Shown: positions 15,126-23,611, counted from the stretch's first letter. The stretch is DNA of 33,182 bases from Eubacterium sp. CAG:180 (GCA_000432435.1 HF993132.1:130560-163741); one strand, 5' to 3'. Made by a program: numbers and translations. Notes: a model not told the origin generated them from the letters alone.

Positions 15126-16529
15126 TTGAAAACGGACGTATTGATCATCGGCGCAGGCCCATCGGGTATTTTTACCGCTCTTGAGATGCTGAAAAACGGT
15201 TCAAAGAAAAAAATAATGATCGTTGAAAAAGGCTTGCCCGTGGAAAAGAGGCATTGCCCCAAAGCCAAGACGGGTAAATGCGTAAACTGTAAGCCCGACT
15301 GCAATATCACTACGGGCTTTTCCGGTGCGGGTGCATTCTCAGACGGCAAGCTTTCGCTCAGCTGCGAGGTCGGCGGAAATTTGCCGGACCTTATCGGGCA
15401 TGAGTTCGCTCAGCAGATGATAGAGTATACGGACGGAATATATCTTTCGTTCGGTGCAGATAAAAAGGTCGAGGGCGTAGGTCACGACGAAAAAATCAAG
15501 GCGATAAGACTGCGTGCGATACAGGCAGGATTGAAGCTTGTGGATTGTCCCATACGTCATCTCGGCACAGAAATGGCACAGGAGCTTTACGGGAAAATCG
15601 AAAAGCATCTTACCGACAACGGCGTTGAGATTATCTTTAAAACGGAATGCGTGGATTTGATTGTCGAGGACGGCAGAGCAAAAGGCGCGGTATTCCTTCC
15701 GTGCGGTAAGCCGGAGAGCGAAAAATTTTCCGTTTCCGCCGACAACGTAGTCATAGCAACGGGCAGAAAGGGTGCCGACTGGCTTGAGGATATGTGCAAA
15801 AAGCATAATATCGAGCATCTTCCCGGAACCGTTGACATCGGCGTCAGAGTCGAGGTCAGAAACGAGGTAATGGAGGACGTAAATGAGGCTCTGTATGAGT
15901 CAAAGCTTATAGGCTATCCCGAACCGTTCACAAATAAGGTGCGTACATTCTGCCAAAATCCCGGCGGCTTTGTCAGCCAGGAGAATTACGACAACAATTC
16001 GCTTGCCGTGGTAAACGGGCACAGCTATAAAAATACAAAGAGCGACAATACGAACCTCGCTATTCTTTGCAGCCACAATTTCCGTCCGCCGTTTGATGAG
16101 CCTATACCGTATGCAAAGAAAGTCGGCGAACTTGTGAATATGCTTGCCGACGGTCACATCCTCGTTCAGAGATACGGTGATATTTTGGCAGGTAAGCGCA
16201 CATGGCAGGAGGATTTGACGCGCAGTAACGTTCGTCCGACCCTTCCGGACGCGGTGGCAGGTGACCTTACAGCCGCAATGCCGTACAGAACTCTTATGAA
16301 TATAATCAAATTCATAGAGGCTGTAGATAAGGTGGTACCCGGCTTTGCAAGCGAGGAAACGCTGCTTTACGGCCCCGAAATCAAGTTCTATTCCAATAAG
16401 GTAAAGATGGATGAGAAGTTCAATACGAATATTGAGGGGCTTCATTGCCTCGGCGATTCAAGCGGTTGGACTCGCGGCCTTATGATGGCAAGCGTTATGG
16501 GCGTGCTTATGGGCAGAGAACTTATATAA
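15126..16529 (+). CDS. FAD-dependent oxidoreductase (COG2509-like)
   Basis: About 467 residues. The N-terminal Rossmann motif DVLIIGAGPSGIFTALE binds FAD. A cysteine-rich stretch (HCPKAKTGKCVNCKPDC, about residues 42-58) is typical of this clostridial family, as is NITTGFSGAGAFSDGK after it. The C-terminal GDSSGWTRGLMMASVMG is the second FAD-contact region. The reaction is not established. AAAGGA at 15111-15116 lies 9 nt before an in-frame TTG at 15126, but directly against the ATG at 15117, so I favour TTG; the difference is three residues. It has its own promoter and a terminator-containing leader. It lies next to glutamate synthase, which lacks an obvious reductase partner, but nothing in the sequence proves a link. 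Confidence 0.85.
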   Translation: MKTDVLIIGAGPSGIFTALEMLKNGSKKKIMIVEKGLPVEKRHCPKAKTGKCVNCKPDCNITTGFSGAGAFSDGKLSLSCEVGGNLPDLIGHEFAQQMIEYTDGIYLSFGADKKVEGVGHDEKIKAIRLRAIQAGLKLVDCPIRHLGTEMAQELYGKIEKHLTDNGVEIIFKTECVDLIVEDGRAKGAVFLPCGKPESEKFSVSADNVVIATGRKGADWLEDMCKKHNIEHLPGTVDIGVRVEVRNEVMEDVNEALYESKLIGYPEPFTNKVRTFCQNPGGFVSQENYDNNSLAVVNGHSYKNTKSDNTNLAILCSHNFRPPFDEPIPYAKKVGELVNMLADGHILVQRYGDILAGKRTWQEDLTRSNVRPTLPDAVAGDLTAAMPYRTLMNIIKFIEAVDKVVPGFASEETLLYGPEIKFYSNKVKMDEKFNTNIEGLHCLGDSSGWTRGLMMASVMGVLMGRELI

Positions 16530-16547
16530 AAATTTAAAAGCAATAAA

Positions 16548-16585
16548 AAAGGCTGTAAAAACTAGAGTTTTTACAGCCTTTACTT
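16548..16585. terminator. bidirectional terminator between the FAD oxidoreductase gene and pyrG
   Basis: GGCTGTAAAAACT (16551-16563) pairs with AGTTTTTACAGCC (16566-16578), flanked by A-run and T-run, between convergent genes. Confidence 0.88.
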
Positions 16586-16594
16586 TTTGAAGTC

Positions 16595-18199
16595 TTATTT
16601 GCTTTCTCTGTAATCGAGAGCGGCGCCTATAAGTCCGCTGAAAAGGGGATGCGGTTTTGTCGGACGCGATTTAAATTCGGGATGTGCCTGGCTTGCGACA
16701 AACCACGGGTGATCCTTGAGCTCTACCATTTCAACAATATGCTTGTCGGGGGAGAGTCCGCATATGTGCATACCGTTTTTCTCAAGCAGGTCTCTGTAAT
16801 CGTTGTTTACCTCGTAACGGTGACGGTGACGCTCGGAAATGAGCTGCTTGCCGTATGCTTTGTATGCTTTTGAGCCCTCGTCAAGCATACACGGGTATGC
16901 GCCGAGTCTCATGGTGCCGCCCATATCGGTTACGTTGTGCTGGTCGGGCATAAGATAAATTACGGGGTTTTCCGTATTGGGATCAATTTCCGTTGTGTTT
17001 GCATCCTTGAGACCGAGTACGTTTCTCGCGAATTCGATAATTGCTATCTGAAGTCCGAGGCAAATGCCGAGATACGGAACCTTGTTTTCGCGCGCATATT
17101 TTGCTGCGGCGATCTTTCCCTCTATTCCGCGTGTGCCGAAACCGCCGGGGACAAGTATGCCGTCGGCATTTTTAAGACGTTCCGCAACATTTTCTTCGGT
17201 TATTGATTCGGAATCGACCCAATCGATGTTGACGTGCGCGTCGTGGTCGAGTCCGCCGTGCTTTAATGCCTCGTTTACGCTGAGGTATGAGTCGTGAAGC
17301 TCAACATATTTGCCGACGAGCGCAATGTTGACCTCCTTTGACAAATGCGAATTTTTGTCTATCATATTCATCCAATCGGTGTGGTCGGGCTCTTTGCAGT
17401 CAAGCTTTAAGGTGTTTACAACTATTTTGTCAAGTCCCTCTTTTTCAAGTGCAAGCGGAATTTCATAAAGAGTGGGGAGATCGATATTTTCTATTACGTT
17501 TTCACATGGAACATTGCAGAAGAGAGCGATTTTTTCCTTTATGTCGCGGTCTATGTGATGCTCGGTGCGGAGGACTATAACATTCGGCCTTATGCCGATG
17601 CCGAGCAGTTCTTTTACCGAGTGCTGCGTGGGCTTTGTTTTAAGCTCCATTGATGCCCCGAGGAAGGGTACCAACGTCACGTGAATAAACATACATCTGC
17701 CGGCTCTTTCCTGAGCGAACTGACGTATGGCCTCAAGGAACGGAAGGCTTTCGATATCGCCTACGGTACCTCCGATTTCCACCATAACTATGTCGGTATT
17801 TTCTGTTTCGTTAAGAGCGATTCTTCTCTTGATTTCGTTTGTTATGTGAGGAATTATCTGAACGGTTTGCCCACCGTAAACACCCTTGCGCTCATTTGAA
17901 AGCACGTTAAAATAAACGCTGCCGGATGTGCATGAGCTGTTTTTGGTGAGGCTTTCGTCAATGAATCTCTCATAATGTCCGAGGTCAAGATCCGTTTCCG
18001 CTCCGTCATCCGTTACAAATACCTCGCCGTGTTGTATGGGATTCATTGTGCCGGGGTCAACATTGAGATACGGGTCAAGCTTCATTACGGTGACCTTAAG
18101 ACCTCTGTCCTTTAAAAGTCTGCCGAGAGAAGCCGCGGTAATTCCCTTGCCGAGACCGGAAACAACGCCGCCTGTTACGAAAATATACTTTGCTGCCAT
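16595..18199 (-). CDS. pyrG: CTP synthase
   Basis: 534 residues, full length. It aminates UTP to CTP using glutamine and ATP. The N-terminal synthetase domain shows FVTGGVVSGLGKGI (7-20) and KLDPYLNVDPGTM (40-52). The C-terminal class I amidotransferase has its nucleophile in GICLGLQ (Cys380) and the His-Glu pair in QAHPEF. AAGGAG precedes the ATG. The gene follows the DUF1846 gene by 101 bp on the same strand. Upstream there is no C-rich/GGG start pattern like the B. subtilis pyrG reiterative-transcription leader, but the ribosome binding site sits in a small hairpin. Confidence 0.97.
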   Translation of the reverse strand: MAAKYIFVTGGVVSGLGKGITAASLGRLLKDRGLKVTVMKLDPYLNVDPGTMNPIQHGEVFVTDDGAETDLDLGHYERFIDESLTKNSSCTSGSVYFNVLSNERKGVYGGQTVQIIPHITNEIKRRIALNETENTDIVMVEIGGTVGDIESLPFLEAIRQFAQERAGRCMFIHVTLVPFLGASMELKTKPTQHSVKELLGIGIRPNVIVLRTEHHIDRDIKEKIALFCNVPCENVIENIDLPTLYEIPLALEKEGLDKIVVNTLKLDCKEPDHTDWMNMIDKNSHLSKEVNIALVGKYVELHDSYLSVNEALKHGGLDHDAHVNIDWVDSESITEENVAERLKNADGILVPGGFGTRGIEGKIAAAKYARENKVPYLGICLGLQIAIIEFARNVLGLKDANTTEIDPNTENPVIYLMPDQHNVTDMGGTMRLGAYPCMLDEGSKAYKAYGKQLISERHRHRYEVNNDYRDLLEKNGMHICGLSPDKHIVEMVELKDHPWFVASQAHPEFKSRPTKPHPLFSGLIGAALDYRESK

Positions 18200-18206
18200 A
18201 AAATTT

Positions 18207-18232
18207 CTCTCCTTATGAGAGCGGTTTCCCGC
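18207..18232 (-). promoter_or_regulatory. tandem hairpins over the pyrG ribosome binding site
   Basis: On the minus strand GCGG-GAAA-CCGC (18232-18221, a GNRA tetraloop) is directly followed by CTCTC/GAGAG (18221-18217 with 18211-18207), whose loop and 3' arm contain the AAGGAG ribosome binding site. The hairpins share one base. Folding could limit ribosome access. Confidence 0.4.
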
Positions 18233-18256
18233 GTGATTTAGTTATATATAAAGACT

Positions 18257-18294
18257 GTGCTGCGGTATGCCGTGCGTCACGCCCGGTGCAGCAC
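18257..18294 (-). promoter_or_regulatory. hairpin just after the DUF1846 stop codon
   Basis: GTGCTGC and GCAGCAC (18257-18263 with 18288-18294) bracket a GC-rich loop containing an inner GTG/CAC pairing. On the minus strand it starts 6 nt after the stop codon but lacks a clean T-run, so it may be a weak terminator or a processing/stability element in a DUF1846-pyrG transcript. Confidence 0.35.
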
Positions 18295-18300
18295 CGTGTT

Positions 18301-19782
18301 TTATCTGTTGAAAAGATTTCTTGTCTCGCGCTCGGGCTCACATGTGACGTTTATGCCGAGCTTTGAGAGTGTGTCGGAGTCTACCGAAGAGAGTATTACG
18401 GTAGAGTGGACCTCGCATCCGCGAAGATATTGTAAAGCGTCCATAGCTTTTTGTGCATTTTCGTCGGTTGCAGCGGAAATCGAAAGCGCCAAAAGCACCT
18501 CGTTCGTATGAAGCCTCGGATTTTTACTGCCGAAATGCTCTGTTTTAAGGTGCTGTATGGGACTTATGACGGATGGCGAGATGAGCTTTACCGAATCATC
18601 TATACCGGCTATTGTTTTCAACGCGTTTAAAAGCATTGCCGAGGTTGCGCCGAGAAGAGATGAGGTTTTGCCGGTTACAATCTGCCCGTCGGGAAGCAAT
18701 GCCGCCGTTGCCGGAGCGTTAGTCTTTTTGCTCACTTCTATTGCAGGCTCTACGCATTTTCTGTCCGAAACCGAGACCTCAAGCTGCTTCATCAAAAGGT
18801 CGAGCTTGAAAATTTCGCCCGAAACCTTTTCGCCGTTTTTCTCTCTTACGAGGGCTTTGTAATAACGTCTTATAACCTCTTGCTTTGCGGCGTCGCATAC
18901 GACCTTGTCGTCGGTTATACAAAAGCCTGCCATATTAACGCCCATATCGGTGGGTGAGCGGTAGGGCGAGCTTCCGTAAATACGCTCGAAAATAGTGTTG
19001 AGCACAGGGAATACCTCTATGTCGCGGTTGTAATTTACGGTGGTTTTCCCGTACGCTTCAAGATGAAACGGGTCTATCATGTTAACGTCGTTGAGATCGG
19101 TCGTTGCCGCCTCATATGCGAGGTTGACGGGGTGCTTTAACGGGAGATTCCAAATGGGAAAAGTCTCGAATTTTGCGTATCCTGCCTTAACGCCGTGCTT
19201 GTTCTCATGATATAGCTGAGACAGGCAAACAGCCATTTTACCGCTGCCCGGACCCGGCGCCGTTACCACGACGAGCGATTTTTCGGTCTTGATAAAATCA
19301 TTTTTGCCGTAGCCGTCATCGCTGACTACGAGCTTTACGTCGGTAGGGTAGTTGTCAATGGCATAGTGACGATAAACGTCAATGCCGAGTGAGTTCAGCT
19401 TTTCGGAAAAAGCCTTTGCAAGCGGCTGAGAGTTGTACTGCGTTAAAACCACGCTTCTGACAACAAGCCCGAAGGACGAGTATATGTCGATAAGTCTCAG
19501 CACGTCGAGGTCGTAGGTTATACCTATATCACCGCGCACCTTGCTTTTTTCGATGTCGTTTGCGTTTATTGCGATTATCATTTCCGCTTCGTCTTTAAGC
19601 TCTATGAGCATTTTCATTTTGCTGTCCGGCAAAAATCCCGGCAGCACGCGCGAAGCGTGATAATCGTCAAAAATTTTTCCGCCGAATTCAAGATAGAGCT
19701 TACCTCCGAATTCATCGATGCGGCTTCTGATTTGCTCCGATTGGAGACTTAGATACTTGTCGTTGTCAAATCCTTTTTTCAC
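18301..19782 (-). CDS. DUF1846 domain-containing protein
   Basis: 493 residues from a GTG at 19782, preceded by AGGAG. Starting there gives VKKGFDNDKYLSLQSEQI, the usual N-terminus of the family; the longer frame from 19866 would translate through the leader terminator and is rejected. A P-loop-like APGPGSGKM (176-183) suggests nucleotide binding. The family is common in Firmicutes and Bacteroidetes and has known structures, but to my knowledge no agreed function. It is followed by pyrG on the same strand and preceded by a promoter and terminator hairpin. Confidence 0.9.
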   Translation of the reverse strand: MKKGFDNDKYLSLQSEQIRSRIDEFGGKLYLEFGGKIFDDYHASRVLPGFLPDSKMKMLIELKDEAEMIIAINANDIEKSKVRGDIGITYDLDVLRLIDIYSSFGLVVRSVVLTQYNSQPLAKAFSEKLNSLGIDVYRHYAIDNYPTDVKLVVSDDGYGKNDFIKTEKSLVVVTAPGPGSGKMAVCLSQLYHENKHGVKAGYAKFETFPIWNLPLKHPVNLAYEAATTDLNDVNMIDPFHLEAYGKTTVNYNRDIEVFPVLNTIFERIYGSSPYRSPTDMGVNMAGFCITDDKVVCDAAKQEVIRRYYKALVREKNGEKVSGEIFKLDLLMKQLEVSVSDRKCVEPAIEVSKKTNAPATAALLPDGQIVTGKTSSLLGATSAMLLNALKTIAGIDDSVKLISPSVISPIQHLKTEHFGSKNPRLHTNEVLLALSISAATDENAQKAMDALQYLRGCEVHSTVILSSVDSDTLSKLGINVTCEPERETRNLFNR

Positions 19783-19849
19783 TTTTTTCTCCTGTAAACG
19801 GCTGCGGATCAGCCTTTTTTGTTTTTCGCCTGCGGCGTTATTCAAACAT

Positions 19850-19896
19850 AAAAAAACACACCTCAAACGGTCGGTATCACAACCGTCTTAAGTGTG
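19850..19896 (-). terminator. terminator hairpin in the DUF1846 leader (candidate attenuator)
   Basis: On the minus strand CACACTTAAGACGGT (19896-19882) pairs with ACCGTTTGAGGTGTG (19871-19857) with one mismatch and two G-U pairs, followed by seven U. It lies between the promoter -10 (19911-19906) and the GTG start at 19782, starting within a few nucleotides of the expected transcription start. The divergent gene at 20098 is transcribed away from it, so no upstream minus-strand gene needs this terminator. Confidence 0.6.
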
Positions 19897-19905
19897 ACAC
19901 AAATT

Positions 19906-19934
19906 ATTATAATGTAGTTTTTTGAAAAATGCAA
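19906..19934 (-). promoter_or_regulatory. promoter of the DUF1846-pyrG unit
   Basis: On the minus strand a perfect TATAAT (19911-19906) is preceded at 17 bp by TTGCAT (19934-19929). The -10 is strong, the -35 weak. Confidence 0.55.
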
Positions 19935-20019
19935 TATCACACGGCAAAAAAACGACAAAAACCGATAAGTTTTTGTTGCGGATTATAATAAGTGCCGTTA
20001 CACAATAAGTCTTCGCGGC

Positions 20020-20048
20020 TTGTTTTTTTTGTCGCCTCATAGTATAAT
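20020..20048 (+). promoter_or_regulatory. promoter of the membrane-anchored protein-HAD operon
   Basis: TTGTTT (20020-20025), 17-bp spacer, TATAAT (20043-20048); divergent from the DUF1846 promoter. Confidence 0.7.
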
Positions 20049-20097
20049 ATAAAACTGTATAAAAAGTGCAAACTATAATAAAGGTGGTATTCCGTTT

Positions 20098-21453
20098 ATG
20101 GATAAAAACGAAAAGACCAAAAATGACGGCACTCCGGTTGAAAAAGAAATGCAAAAGCCTAATGCAGGCAATGACAAAAAAGCTCCGACAAAGGGTAAAA
20201 CCGTTTTTACCGTAATAGTTGCGGTGCTTGCGCTCTTGATGCTCGGCGGCGCACTGTACCTTAAATCAACTGCTGACGGCTCTTCTCAGGGCTCGGCAAA
20301 GAGTGAAGAAAAGGCCGAGCTCTCCGCAATAACGCTCTCTCAAAAGGAAATTCAAATACCGTATATGAAAACGGATATTTCTTCCGTCGTTTATACCGTG
20401 GACACCGCCGGAACCGTTCAGTTCTATGAGTTCAAGGGCAAGAGTTATGACCCGATAGACCCCACCGGCACCATGGACGTTACGGTTTCTCTCAGCGGTC
20501 AGCAGATACCTGCAAAAATCTATTATGTTGAGCGCGACGGTGTTTTGACCGGCTACGGCGTGTACACGGCGCAGAGTGCGCAGACTCCCGTGTATATATA
20601 CGATTTCGTTATGTTCAGGGTGGCAAATCTTCCATCGGCTTACGCTGCGGACGGTAAGTGCTTGCTCCTTCTTCATACAGACGCTCAAAAGGTGTATACC
20701 GACAATGTTGTCTGGGAGGAAGCGTATATTCTCAATCGTAACGACGGCACCTCAACGAGATTTCTCAATGAGAACAACCGTACCGTAAACATAAACGGAG
20801 CGGTTCGTCCGGACTTCTGTATGATAACCGATACGGAACTTAAATCTACTACCTCCGTAATACCGTTCTTCTCGTGCAGAAACTACGAGGAGCAGGAGGA
20901 CGGCAGCACCCCGAAGGATATTTACATCAAAAACGGCAACAATAAAGATGTTGACGCGGTAACAGATGTGCTCGATACATATGCGAAGCCCACGTCGGAC
21001 GGCGGCTTTGTGTATATTAAAGAAACCGACAACGGTTTTAATACTATGAAGTATCTTAACGGTCAGTCGAGTGTAATAAATATGTTCTACGGAACATACG
21101 GCAGCTCTTATGTCAGAAGCGGCGATTGGATTCTTTCGAAAGAGGACGGTAGACTGTTTAATACCGAGGATAACACGGTAATAGAGACGGTAGGCTATAA
21201 AATGAATCCGCTTCTTTTCACCGTAAGTCCCGACGGGAAATATGTTGTAATGCTCGGTACGGTGACAAATGCCATGGATTACCGTATGTATGTGTTCAAT
21301 ACCGAGACAAAGGGCTATAAGGTGTATACCGAGAGTAATTATGCCGCTCATTACAATCTCAGATTTTCTTCAAATGATACAGTTACCTTCTATACGATTG
21401 ACGCAAACGGCGCTTATATAAATGTCGTTGCCGATGTATCAAAGGTGAAATAA
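20098..21453 (+). CDS. membrane-anchored protein of unknown function, possible beta-propeller
   Basis: 451 residues; I do not recognise the family. The first 33 residues are charged and cytoplasmic-looking, followed by one transmembrane helix (about 35-55, TVFTVIVAVLALLMLGGALYL). The remaining ~390 residues should be extracellular. They are rich in short beta-strand patterns with repeated Gly/Asp turns, such as SPDGKYVVML and SKEDGRLFNTED, resembling WD40/TolB-type propeller blades, but no clean repeat can be set out by eye. GGTGG lies about 12 nt before the ATG. The HAD phosphatase follows after 11 bp, so they are likely co-transcribed. Confidence 0.75.
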   Translation: MDKNEKTKNDGTPVEKEMQKPNAGNDKKAPTKGKTVFTVIVAVLALLMLGGALYLKSTADGSSQGSAKSEEKAELSAITLSQKEIQIPYMKTDISSVVYTVDTAGTVQFYEFKGKSYDPIDPTGTMDVTVSLSGQQIPAKIYYVERDGVLTGYGVYTAQSAQTPVYIYDFVMFRVANLPSAYAADGKCLLLLHTDAQKVYTDNVVWEEAYILNRNDGTSTRFLNENNRTVNINGAVRPDFCMITDTELKSTTSVIPFFSCRNYEEQEDGSTPKDIYIKNGNNKDVDAVTDVLDTYAKPTSDGGFVYIKETDNGFNTMKYLNGQSSVINMFYGTYGSSYVRSGDWILSKEDGRLFNTEDNTVIETVGYKMNPLLFTVSPDGKYVVMLGTVTNAMDYRMYVFNTETKGYKVYTESNYAAHYNLRFSSNDTVTFYTIDANGAYINVVADVSKVK

Positions 21454-21464
21454 GCGAGGATTTT

Positions 21465-22121
21465 ATGAAACTTAACTTCGGCACAGTGCTTTTTGACTTC
21501 GACGGAACTCTTTTTGACTCGTCGGAGGGAATATTCAAAAGTCTTAAATATGCTTTTCGGGCGGATAATAAACCGGAGCCGACGGACGAGGAGCTTCGCC
21601 GTTTTATAGGACCGCCTATATATGACAGCTTTAAGAGCTTTTATTCCTACGACGATGAAAAAATAGATTTTATGGTGGAAAAGTACCGCGAGAGATACCG
21701 CGAAAAGGGCCTTTGGGAATCAAGGGCTTACGACGGTATACCTGAGCTTTTGAAAAAGCTGCGAGACTGCGGCGTGAAAACAGCCACCGCGTCGTCAAAG
21801 CCGGAGCAATTTATAATAAGCATTCTGAAGAAAAACAACCTATACGATTATTTCGACTATGTAGGAGGCGTCACTTTTGATGAAATACGCTCCGATAAGA
21901 CGCAGATAATCGAAAATGCGCTGAAGAAGCTCGGCTCATCCAAAAACGACGCCGTTATGGTCGGCGACAGAAAATTTGACATCGACGGTGCAAAGGGAGC
22001 AGGCATACCGTGCATAGCGGTGCTTTACGGCTTCGGCAGTCTTGAGGAATTTCGTGAGCACAAAGCGGATTATATTGTTTCGACTCCCGCTGAAATCGAA
22101 AAGCTGATTATTTCCGGATAA
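21465..22121 (+). CDS. HAD family hydrolase (phosphoglycolate phosphatase-like)
   Basis: 218 residues. HAD motif I is FDFDGTLFDS, with nucleophile Asp11 and acid/base Asp13. Motif II is the TASSKP region, and motif III/IV is VMVGDRKFDIDGAKGAG. The cap domain between motifs I and II fits the phosphoglycolate phosphatase/beta-phosphoglucomutase group (subfamily IA). It hydrolyses a small phosphorylated metabolite in the cytoplasm; which one cannot be told. It starts 11 bp after the membrane-anchored gene. Confidence 0.9.
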   Translation: MKLNFGTVLFDFDGTLFDSSEGIFKSLKYAFRADNKPEPTDEELRRFIGPPIYDSFKSFYSYDDEKIDFMVEKYRERYREKGLWESRAYDGIPELLKKLRDCGVKTATASSKPEQFIISILKKNNLYDYFDYVGGVTFDEIRSDKTQIIENALKKLGSSKNDAVMVGDRKFDIDGAKGAGIPCIAVLYGFGSLEEFREHKADYIVSTPAEIEKLIISG

Positions 22122-22142
22122 AAACAAAAAATTTTAGTCGAC

Positions 22143-22188
22143 GCGCGTCCTTTACGACTGCAACGGGGCGCGCCGCTTTATTCTTTAT
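22143..22188 (+). terminator. weak candidate terminator after the HAD gene
   Basis: GCGCGTCC (22143-22150) can pair with GGGCGCGC (22166-22173), one G-U, 15-nt loop, followed by an interrupted T-rich stretch. The long loop and broken T-run make it weak. Confidence 0.4.
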
Positions 22189-22220
22189 TATGGATATGCA
22201 GTCGGAAAGGCGGTAAAAAT

Positions 22221-23489
22221 ATGTCTTCACCGTTAGCTGACAGGCTACGCCCCGAAAAAATCGAAGATATGGTCGGTCAAAAGCACCTTTTGGCAGAGGG
22301 TATGCCGCTTCGCAATATCTTGAATTCTGGTACGCTTCCGAATCTGATATTTTACGGGCCGTCGGGCACAGGCAAAACGACGCTTGCCAAAATTATAGCA
22401 AAAACCACAAACCGCAAGCTGCATAAGCTCAACGGAACAAATGCGTCAACTGCGGATATTAAAGAAATAGTTTCGGAGCTTGACACCCTCGCGGCACCTA
22501 ACGGGATATTGCTTTACCTTGACGAGATACAGTATTTCAATAAAAAACAGCAGCAATCGCTTTTGCAGTACATAGAAAACGGGGCTATAACTCTTATAGC
22601 TTCAACAACCGAAAATCCTTATTTTTATATATACAGCGCGGTTCTCAGCCGTTCAACGGTATTTGAATTTAAATCGGTTACAGCCGAGGATATGCTTCCG
22701 GCAATTGACCGCGGGTACAAATTTCTTGAGAACGAAAGCGGAACTTTGATAGAGGTTCCGCAAGAGGTTAAGGAGCATATAGCATACGCCGCAGGCGGCG
22801 ATGTGCGCAAGGCTCTGAATTTTGTGGAGCTTTCGGTGCTGTCCGTAGCACCGAAGGACGGCAAACGGGTAATAACGCCGGAGAGCGTAATGTCGCTCAC
22901 GCAAAAAAACACATTCAGATATGACAAAAAGGGCGACGAAAACTATGACGTTATGTCCGCGTTCCAAAAATCCATGCGCGGCAGCGACCCCAATGCCGCA
23001 CTTCACTATCTTGCGAGGCTTCTTGAGGCAGGCGATCTCCCTTCGGCTACAAGGCGGCTTATGGTGTGCGCCTGCGAGGACGTGGGGCTTGCCTATCCGA
23101 TGATAATTCCCATAGTAAAAGCAGCCGTGGATGCCGCCCTGCAGGTGGGACTGCCCGAGGCGCGCATACCTCTTGCCGACGCGGTGGTGCTCGTTTGCAC
23201 CGCCCCGAAATCAAATTCGGCATACAATGGAATAAATGCTGCAATGGAGGACGTGCAAAACGGAAATTACGGAAGAATTCCGCGAACCCTTCAGAATAAG
23301 CATTTTGACGGGGAGGATAATCCCAATAAGGGGCAGTTCTATAAATACCCGCATGACTATAAAAATCACTATGTAAGTCAGCAATATTTGCCGGACGACA
23401 TCAAAAGCAGGAAATATTACGTATTCGGCGATAATAAGATAGAACAGGCGGCTAAAGCGTACTGGGATCTTGTTAAAGGCAAAATATAA
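22221..23489 (+). CDS. rarA: replication-associated recombination protein A (AAA+ ATPase)
   Basis: 422 residues, full length. RarA/MgsA acts at stalled replication forks and is related to clamp-loader ATPases. Walker A is GPSGTGKT (46-53), Walker B LLYLDE (97-102), and sensor 1 lies in STTENP. The C-terminal part (about 240-420) is the family's helical tetramerisation region, ending with the conserved YKYPHDYKNHYVSQQYLP stretch. AAAGGCGG precedes the ATG at 22221. It stands alone between the HAD gene and the manganese riboswitch. Confidence 0.95.
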   Translation: MSSPLADRLRPEKIEDMVGQKHLLAEGMPLRNILNSGTLPNLIFYGPSGTGKTTLAKIIAKTTNRKLHKLNGTNASTADIKEIVSELDTLAAPNGILLYLDEIQYFNKKQQQSLLQYIENGAITLIASTTENPYFYIYSAVLSRSTVFEFKSVTAEDMLPAIDRGYKFLENESGTLIEVPQEVKEHIAYAAGGDVRKALNFVELSVLSVAPKDGKRVITPESVMSLTQKNTFRYDKKGDENYDVMSAFQKSMRGSDPNAALHYLARLLEAGDLPSATRRLMVCACEDVGLAYPMIIPIVKAAVDAALQVGLPEARIPLADAVVLVCTAPKSNSAYNGINAAMEDVQNGNYGRIPRTLQNKHFDGEDNPNKGQFYKYPHDYKNHYVSQQYLPDDIKSRKYYVFGDNKIEQAAKAYWDLVKGKI

Positions 23490-23496
23490 AAAATTC

Positions 23497-23525
23497 TTGC
23501 CGGGTGTCTGTTATTATGTTAAACT
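23497..23525 (+). promoter_or_regulatory. candidate promoter of the riboswitch-mntP unit
   Basis: TTGCCG (23497-23502), 17-bp spacer, TAAACT (23520-23525). Both hexamers are imperfect, but the predicted start near 23532 is just before the riboswitch P1 stem. Confidence 0.4.
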
Positions 23526-23606
23526 CTCCTTACTCGTAAGGGAGTAGTCAGCGCCTTTGTGCGCGGCAAGTCAACATACTGACCTTTTAGGTCCTGCTTA
23601 CCTTAA
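23526..23606 (+). promoter_or_regulatory. yybP-ykoY manganese riboswitch aptamer
   Basis: The leader contains the conserved GGGAGTAG element (23540-23547), a GC hairpin (GCGCCTTTGTGCGC region) and the ACATACTGACC...GGTCCTGCTTACC arm, closed by P1 TAAGG/CCTTA (23537-23541 with 23601-23605). This pattern is that of the yybP-ykoY riboswitch, which binds Mn2+ at the junction of two helical arms. It is followed directly by a terminator and an MntP-family manganese exporter gene, the classic arrangement, in which bound Mn2+ favours read-through. CCTTA at 23528-23532 could also pair with TAAGG and compete with P1. Confidence 0.9.
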
Positions 23607-23611
23607 AAGAC

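Noticed and set aside
18200..18300. B. subtilis-type pyrG reiterative-transcription attenuator
   Set aside because: No GGGC-type transcript start, no terminator with a matching pyrimidine-rich arm before the ribosome binding site.
19783..19866. Longer start for the DUF1846 protein
   Set aside because: The extension overlaps the leader terminator region; the GTG at 19782 follows AGGAG and gives the usual family N-terminus.
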